The position numbers and the translations under genes are program-made. Positions 61,201-64,000 of a stretch of 64,000 bases of DNA are shown here, in pieces. The stretch comes from Myxococcales bacterium (lineage in GTDB: Bacteria > Myxococcota_A > Polyangia > Polyangiales > JAFGIB01). The notes below the pieces were generated by a model. The model was not told where the DNA came from. It saw only the letters and a program-made list of their open reading frames with translations, and made no database searches. Location of the stretch: contig JAOUOP010000028.1 of NCBI GenBank assembly GCA_029880325.1, positions 1-64,000 of the forward strand. The letters are read 5' to 3'. Every line of letters begins with the position of its first letter. Position 1 is the stretch's first letter.

Positions 61201-63475
61201 CCTTGTCGGCCTCGTGGGACAGCACGTCGGCCAGGCCCTCGAAGTCCTTGACGTTGCGGTAGAGCGCCTCCACGGCGTCCCACTCACCCTGGGCCAACAT
61301 GCCGTCGCGCAGCGAACGCAGGGCGCGGCCGTGCTTGGGATCGATCTCGAGCACCCGCTGCCAGCAGCGCGTGGCAGCGGCGGCGTCTTCGAGTTTTTCG
61401 GCCTGCAGCGCGGCCAGCTTCTGCAGGATTCGGATGCGCCCGTCATCACTGGGCGCGCCCGAAAGCGAGCGCTCCAGCACGTCGGCCAGGCCCGCATAGT
61501 CGCGCTCGCGTTCGCACAGCTTTTCGAGCGCCTCGAGCGCCCCCGGCGCCGCGCTGTCCTGATCCAGAGCCTCGCGCCACAGGGCGATCGCCTCGGGGTA
61601 GCTGTGCAGACGATCAGCGGCCAGCCGCGCCATCTCGATGGTGTCGCCGAGGCGAACGCTCGGATCGCTGGCGACCGAGCGCTCCTTGCGCAGCACCTCA
61701 AAGAGCGGCTTCCAGGCACGCTTGCGCTCATAGATCGACTTCAGCTGGCTCAGGGCCTCGCGGTTTTCGGGCTCGAGTTCGATGGCCCGCTCCAGCGGTC
61801 CGGTCGCCTGGTTGAAATTGGAGAAGCGCTCGATCCACAGCTGGGCGACCTGCACGTAGCGCTCGACCTTCAGCGCCCGATCCTCGAGCGCCTCGGCGTT
61901 GTCGCTAAGCACGTTGATCAAGTCGTTCCAGCGCCCGGCGCCCTCGTACTTGGCGCAGAGTTCAGCCAGCGTGTCGCGATCGGCCGGGTCCAGCTTCAGG
62001 ATGCGGCCCAGCACGTTGATCACCATGCCGTCCATGTGCAGACGGTCACGGTAGATCGCGAGCAGCTCCTGCAGCAGCTCCACGCGCCTGGCCTGTTGCG
62101 CCTCGGGGGTGGCCTCGATCTCGGCCTTGATCACGTCGGCCAGGGCGCTCCACTTCTCGGCCGTGCGGTAGAGCCCGCGCAGCGCGGCGCTGACCTCCGG
62201 GTGGTCAGGGTCCAAGCGCTGCACCAGCTTCCAGGCGTCGATGGCCGCATCCGGAGTCGCGCTCTGCGCCGCCAGCTTGGCCTGCTCCAGAGCCAGCTCG
62301 AGGCGGGCATCCTCGCTCGAGACGCGCTGGGCGTCGCCGAGTACCGACAACCAGGCCCCGGGATCTTCGGTCTTGGCGTAGTACTCGCGGTAGAAGTTCA
62401 GCATCGCCGGGTGGGCACCGTCGAGCTTGCGCAAGCGCGCGAAGTAGGGCTCGGCGTCCTCGGGCGAGCCGCGCATACGCCAGTGCACCATGCCGATCTG
62501 CAGCAGGTTGCCCTGCTCCACCTCGAGCTTCTGTTTGACCGTCAGCGCCTGCTCGTACATGGCGACCAGGTCGTCCCAGCGCTCTTCGGCGGCGTAGTGG
62601 TCGTAGAGGAAGCCCATGGCCTCAGCGTTGGCCGGCTCGTAGTCCAACACGCGCTCGTAACTGGCAGCCGCACGCCCCTTGTCCTCCAACTGATGCGCAA
62701 TCACGCGCGCTGCACGCAAGTACAGGGCGCTGCGGGCGTTCTTGTCGCGTCCGTGCTCGGCCGAGTCCAGCAGCAGCTCGGTCAGCACATCCCACTTGGA
62801 GCGAGCGCGCAGCGTCAACTCGTAGAGCTGGGCGGCGCGCAGGTTGCCCGGGTCGACCTCGAGGGCGGCCTTGAAGAGGCGATCGGACTCGGCGTCACGG
62901 CCCTTATTGCGGTGCTGCCAGACCAACGAGCCAGCCCGCACCAGCAGCGAGGTCTTGAGCGAGAGGTCGGTCGACGACGCAGCCTCGTCCTCGAAGCGCT
63001 TGGCGAACTTCTTCCAACTGCGGCGACTCTGGCCGATGCGCCCGATGGCCTCGGCCGGTTCCACGTCGTCGGCATTGAGCGCCTGGGCGCGCTCATAGGC
63101 CGCGACCGCACCATCGGCGTCGAGCAGCGCCTCGCTGCGCATGCGCCCCAACTCTTTCCACAGGCTGGCTGCGAAATCCGGGTCGGCCTCGGGGCCTTCG
63201 CCGAGCAACTCGGCCTCGACCTCGATCAATAGAGCGACTGCGCCCAACTCGCCGCGCCGCTCGTGACCACGCCGGGCCATTTCCAGCAAACGCACCGGCT
63301 CGGCACCGAGACGGCTTTCGTCCCGGGCCGCCACCAGCGCGCGCAGGCCTGCAAACGCCCCCTCGTCTTCGGGGTCATCACGGAGAATCCCCAGATAGTT
63401 GGATAGGGTGAGCAATTCGGCTTGTCCCCCGACCGCCGTTTCGACTGCCCCGCTATCGCTTCGGTTATTCGGCAC
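52208..63475 (-). CDS. Giant TPR-repeat protein (~3,755 residues)
   Basis: An 11.3-kb ORF from a GTG at 63475 to 52208. Almost the whole chain is built from a helical module of ~72 residues, each with two TPR-like helix pairs: ERW..L...LER ... LLLRIGELHE..L.D...AI..YE.VLEIDP....AL.AL..LY. By that period there are about 50 modules. Overall strongly acidic. No signal peptide, membrane segment or catalytic domain is evident, so a cytoplasmic scaffold is likely. The C-terminal ~120 residues are canonical TPRs (ALYQHRLGKAHEGAGDVVKA). Function unknown. GTGA-coupled to an aminotransferase. Confidence 0.88.
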   Translation of the reverse strand: MPNNRSDSGAVETAVGGQAELLTLSNYLGILRDDPEDEGAFAGLRALVAARDESRLGAEPVRLLEMARRGHERRGELGAVALLIEVEAELLGEGPEADPDFAASLWKELGRMRSEALLDADGAVAAYERAQALNADDVEPAEAIGRIGQSRRSWKKFAKRFEDEAASSTDLSLKTSLLVRAGSLVWQHRNKGRDAESDRLFKAALEVDPGNLRAAQLYELTLRARSKWDVLTELLLDSAEHGRDKNARSALYLRAARVIAHQLEDKGRAAASYERVLDYEPANAEAMGFLYDHYAAEERWDDLVAMYEQALTVKQKLEVEQGNLLQIGMVHWRMRGSPEDAEPYFARLRKLDGAHPAMLNFYREYYAKTEDPGAWLSVLGDAQRVSSEDARLELALEQAKLAAQSATPDAAIDAWKLVQRLDPDHPEVSAALRGLYRTAEKWSALADVIKAEIEATPEAQQARRVELLQELLAIYRDRLHMDGMVINVLGRILKLDPADRDTLAELCAKYEGAGRWNDLINVLSDNAEALEDRALKVERYVQVAQLWIERFSNFNQATGPLERAIELEPENREALSQLKSIYERKRAWKPLFEVLRKERSVASDPSVRLGDTIEMARLAADRLHSYPEAIALWREALDQDSAAPGALEALEKLCERERDYAGLADVLERSLSGAPSDDGRIRILQKLAALQAEKLEDAAAATRCWQRVLEIDPKHGRALRSLRDGMLAQGEWDAVEALYRNVKDFEGLADVLSHEADKAQDKQLKVDLSFRAARIFEDDLGEANRAVRSYERVLSVDPANVEAARKLAPIYESDEKWARLRAMLEISLNALGESDVENRLALLARLHELALGQLRDGEGAFGYALQAFELAPDAEDIRDQLEQTAEAAAAYDRVVQAYEARAETRPDAAVPLARRIATIALDRLGNTALGVDKLKAVLAAEPDDRTVVETLERIYRAEHRTADLHTLLEHRLERIPDPPDRWDTLRELAQLEEEVFEDAAAAAERYRTMGEIDPADRDVLIARDRLALAAERWPELCEVLERRLEAESEPAARVELGARLGQVLVQHLDEPARALDVFAGVLEQEPAHGATVAALERLHEGFGDDGGELADRVNRMLEKVYESGGRYDKLLKVLTRRLAAESDEEEVRQLRLRVAEISGSKLGDASGAYGSIETAFLEQPSDADLWDRLTEAAERAGQHRALATAFGTAIEAGGLSDSAVLELAARAARVYDETLGQPEEAEPFHKRVIAVEPTNEASFVALKELFTAGERWDELQALYRKRIADTADAEAKLDLLLQLCFLFEEILERPDQAVDTYEQVLELDPDHGAARRTLEGLYEKTERWRDLAELLRGNLGAAEGQERVDLMLRLGELCETKLSEPGEAVDHYEGVLQEQPHQLRAQEALGRMLGVEGQRNRIATILEPLYENQGAWRDLARVLEIQLDDLDTGGAQADLLLRIGEIHEQRTRDHEAAFSAYGRAVEADPGNTTAREALASIASHRDAFRRERSQVLSRVLESEDLGADLQAEILLELAVLLDEFLQDKEAAARAYERLIEIDGDNPDSVLTASRALERIHLASEDFASLVADLRRQVQFEGDASERLSLLARVAEINESMLGQVDGAIEAHRERLEIEPSDVDALRALERLYAEAERWSELVEILRQHMEFADSDDERRELGRRAGAIRDERLEDPEGAIEIYADVVSGLGPDRQTLQALAGLYERTERWEDMLETLQTEEGLCEDAGERAELQFRSGELMRLHTGDPQRALENYEAVLEYEPTHAGALAALDAIMADTESELRIDAARVAAPRYESSGAFDRLLSVLEVLQDTDDPADKLAALRRACEVAENGLASISQAYDYAARALLAGVEEPVVGELISELQRLAEASGRFADQVATLREAAPSLYDGELQVEVYRCIAEVARDRLQDAALSAEYFEKLLEDRPEDGEALDALEQLHAEAGDHRALVEVLRRKAEVAPDASARGELLTRQADILEHRLDDPDAAVEVLEELIMDAPSAAAYESLERLYSQAGRWEDLGAAYEAQLERQIGSPVELRYKLARGCHDHLDDVPRALEHLRDAVTDDLSHQSSIALLETILAGEGENRAVAAEILEPVYLTQMKWPELTSVLEARIEAELDPDEKQRLLVRLAQIHEDQLEDFEGALSVYARLFAEDPRDEETWETLTRLAKVGEQWKRLGKILAKPIDEGVEDEAMARLARYAGRLYVERIGNQHRAAQLYAAALVFEPGDRESFDAVERAYRGLEAWDQLLPLYREQADSADSDERRIDMLHRRARLQRDTTHERDEAISSFREILDLDADDKDAVAGLEALLQQAERWEELVEHLRGRIDQQLGTPAEIPLKLRLAELLETRLGDRDAAIDVYEDISQIDAREVNAMAALERLIQEPELTLRISQILDPIYRQLDQWKKLIAILEAQVELGDDPFDQARLLSEVGELHDVRGDDPALAFHAWMRAFVADPASEQARSQVDALAARMGAWDEHVQAYEAALAKTDDDALKSEMMMTVARVHDEKRGDPRAAIAGYERLAKHDPEDPSPLDALEALHTMVGDWNGLADVLERRAEQAFDVEEKGELLRRLGSVQEDLLGDHDQAVAAYKRAVEEDDADALALEALDELYVAMRRPSDLVGVLGRRIEICAEADGRVALGLRFGSLHAEQLHQPDQAIEAYQRVLDDDAANETALSALGGLFERQGRFADLLDNLGERAAVAIDDVERVALLSRAGEVLEKELGDPYEAIDRYRQALEVDPSHGSSIEALMRISKSPEQRVAAAEILEPLLRSQQRWDNLVELIEGGVAVLDDPFERRSELQRLAEVHEQGRAQPGDAFEALARALPDDPTDDTLLADLERLARELGRFERLAEVLDGAAPQVSDPLAASELYRRLARVCEEELQDDSRAIDAYVHASEQHDDATETLADLDRLYLKTERWEQLLDIMERRIGAAVDPAERTELLLRIGTLRDERFDDGRGAFIAFKEVLEGDPADERALEGMEKLGQRDALAQDVLFTLDECYRQTGALDKVAGLYDIRIRLAETDGERLRLLREAVGIWEHDLSDPGRALSSARRIFELDPADEEALSEVERLAEMAGSWEGVRGMVEGLVEANTIEGQSKRELCLRAAGWYRERVVDAAAEERCLAWAVEVDREQPEVHARLVALLREPGREVDLVERLRQWAEVEHDSGERIERLREAARLADATLGDAETAGQCYATLLGSDSEDRDALTQLARIRASQERFDEVAELLERRLSVENESDVQTQLRHELAGVLADHLGQGDRAIEVLSELLSTEPDHEGAVARLADLYTAAERFSELRELLNVRVGRTSEPEPRAELRMRIAGLLEERLGDRAGAISELAQLLDEQPGHAAAEARLEKLYLEDGQWAALVELLAAQADRQAQAGDVAAELQLLGRIAEYCEDKLQDAARAVASYERIFARDASHRHALSALLRLSETAEDWSAAARHMESLLGLQEGAEAIATAHRLSELADERLGDLELAENALQRALVIDAANEDSRERLKVLYEKHAAFAKLAEMLSAEEATLEGPEQKVALLNRIAAIYRDRLEDPASAIGYLERAVELVSDREALLGLCDLYIAANRQADAIPVLEKIIESFGGRRAKEVALYQHRLGKAHEGAGDVVKAMECYDAAFKIDLTNVHILRDLGRLCLEQGDLERAQKTYRALLLQKLKEDSGITKADVYFRLGDISFRQGDKTKAKAMLERAVAEAGQHAEAQALLQQL

Positions 63476-63870
63476 GGTGCCTCATCGCGGTTCAGGCAGC
63501 GGCAAGGCTCACCGAACAGCGATCAACCTCGGCGATCGCCGCCGGACTACCCCTGCGCTTCAGGTGGCCCTCGCGGGCCCTCTCGTGCCCGGATCCGGTA
63601 CTGCCTGGGTGGGCTGTGAAGCGTGGTTTCAAGCCAGACGCCGCGACCGTGGTGACCGTGTCGGAGACGCGCCTACCGACCAGGTGTTGATGGATGGTAA
63701 CGGCGCCGCGCCGGGCGAGGCAAGCACTGATTTCCCAGGAAGGGTACAGCCACGGGTACAGCCAGACGCCGTCGACCTCGGTGAGCAACAGCTGAGCGCG
63801 AACTACACTGCGGGTCGATGCCCCGACGGATGCGACCGCGCCCCGCTCTGACGCGCCCAGAAGGTCATCC
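63476..63870. other. Intergenic region, no gene seen
   Basis: A 395-bp gap between two minus-strand genes. It includes a short direct repeat GTACAGCCA (63747 and 63758 region). Small ORFs on both strands lack coding character. Promoter of the giant gene presumably lies here, but no clear motif is seen. Confidence 0.4.
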
Positions 63871-64000
63871 TCAGAACGTCATCAACGCGCCGGCCCAGGT
63901 CATGGCGCCCCACGTCACCAGGCCGGCGGCCAAATGCGCGGTGGCCAGCGTCTGCAGCGTGTCGTAGTCGTTGGCGCGATCGAGGCCCAGGTCGTTGGCG
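63871..64000 (-). CDS. 3' end of a membrane-protein gene (partial)
   Basis: The last 42 residues of a product whose start lies beyond the window. It ends LATAHLAAGLVTWGAMTWAG ALMTF in two pieces, a hydrophobic C-terminal helix. The codon pattern is coding-like. Family not identifiable from this fragment. Confidence 0.5.
   Translation of the reverse strand, partial: ANDLGLDRANDYDTLQTLATAHLAAGLVTWGAMTWAGALMTF

Noticed and set aside
59741..63232. A 1,163-codon antisense ORF, and others of 506-609 codons, opposite the giant TPR gene
   Set aside because: They mirror the codon bias of the repeat-rich sense gene. Their products are His/Gln/Leu-rich and match no family; the sense frame has clear TPR periodicity.
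1..64000. tRNA, rRNA, CRISPR arrays, integrases or transposases
   Set aside because: No T-loop-type motifs in plausible cloverleaves, no spaced direct repeats and no transposase-like ORF were seen; this was a manual read, so a small RNA could be missed.

Overview
The window is GC-rich and densely coded, with frequent ATGA/GTGA stop-start overlaps. Several features suggest a Myxococcota (former Deltaproteobacteria) chromosome, perhaps a Polyangiales-like lineage: an AgmX/PglI-type C-terminal domain, lipoproteins with a MopE-like Cys/Asp motif, an RpoH/SigB-type sigma factor, two sigma-54 activators with several sigma-54 promoter candidates, a globin-coupled kinase and a giant TPR protein. This placement rests on family knowledge; there is no rRNA or other phylogenetic marker to confirm it. 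I saw no tRNA, rRNA, CRISPR array, transposase or phage gene.

Layout. 0-7 kb: AgmX-like protein, stand-alone AICAR transformylase, Nudix hydrolase and glycerol-1-phosphate dehydrogenase, an FNR-type regulator with a consensus FNR box nearby, and two CBS proteins behind a consensus sigma-54 promoter. 7-15 kb: globin-coupled histidine kinase, Ada, HAD phosphatase, two late cobalamin genes, a Lys-rich unknown, a Cys-rich lipoprotein and a decayed patch. 15-26 kb: cyclase/AAA/TPR regulator, acyl-CoA dehydrogenase, histidine phosphatase, sigma-54-promoted lipoprotein, and a hybrid kinase coupled to an Mla-type lipid transporter. 26-40 kb: accessory-looking region with a racemase/DUF1611 operon, pirin, a V4R sigma-54 activator, HMA-like protein, two sets of small paralogous unknowns, a DEAD-box helicase and a desaturase. 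40-45 kb: NtrC-type regulator, two UspA proteins, RpoH-like sigma factor and two more CBS proteins. 45-52 kb: lipoprotein, a PNPOx/PNPOx/GAF operon, hemerythrin, GST, VOC, and an apparent deletion that joins a lipoprotein gene to an aldo/keto reductase gene. 52-63.5 kb: one gene for a roughly 3,755-residue TPR protein.

Two themes cut across the window. First, there are four sequence-unrelated families of CTAG-bounded, full-length imperfect palindromes, mostly 168-170 bp, scattered between genes. Some abut in tandem and share the CTAG, and some supply a neighbour's stop codon. They look like non-autonomous elements of the kind mobilised by a CTAG/TA-targeting transposase such as IS630-type, but no transposase is present. 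Second, a putative sigma-54/oxygen/stress network is suggested: both CBS operons, a lipoprotein, the divergent 29-kb promoters and perhaps two of the small-protein genes carry -24/-12 motifs, alongside FNR, globin-kinase, UspA and hemerythrin genes. The network is inference; the motifs are read directly from the sequence.
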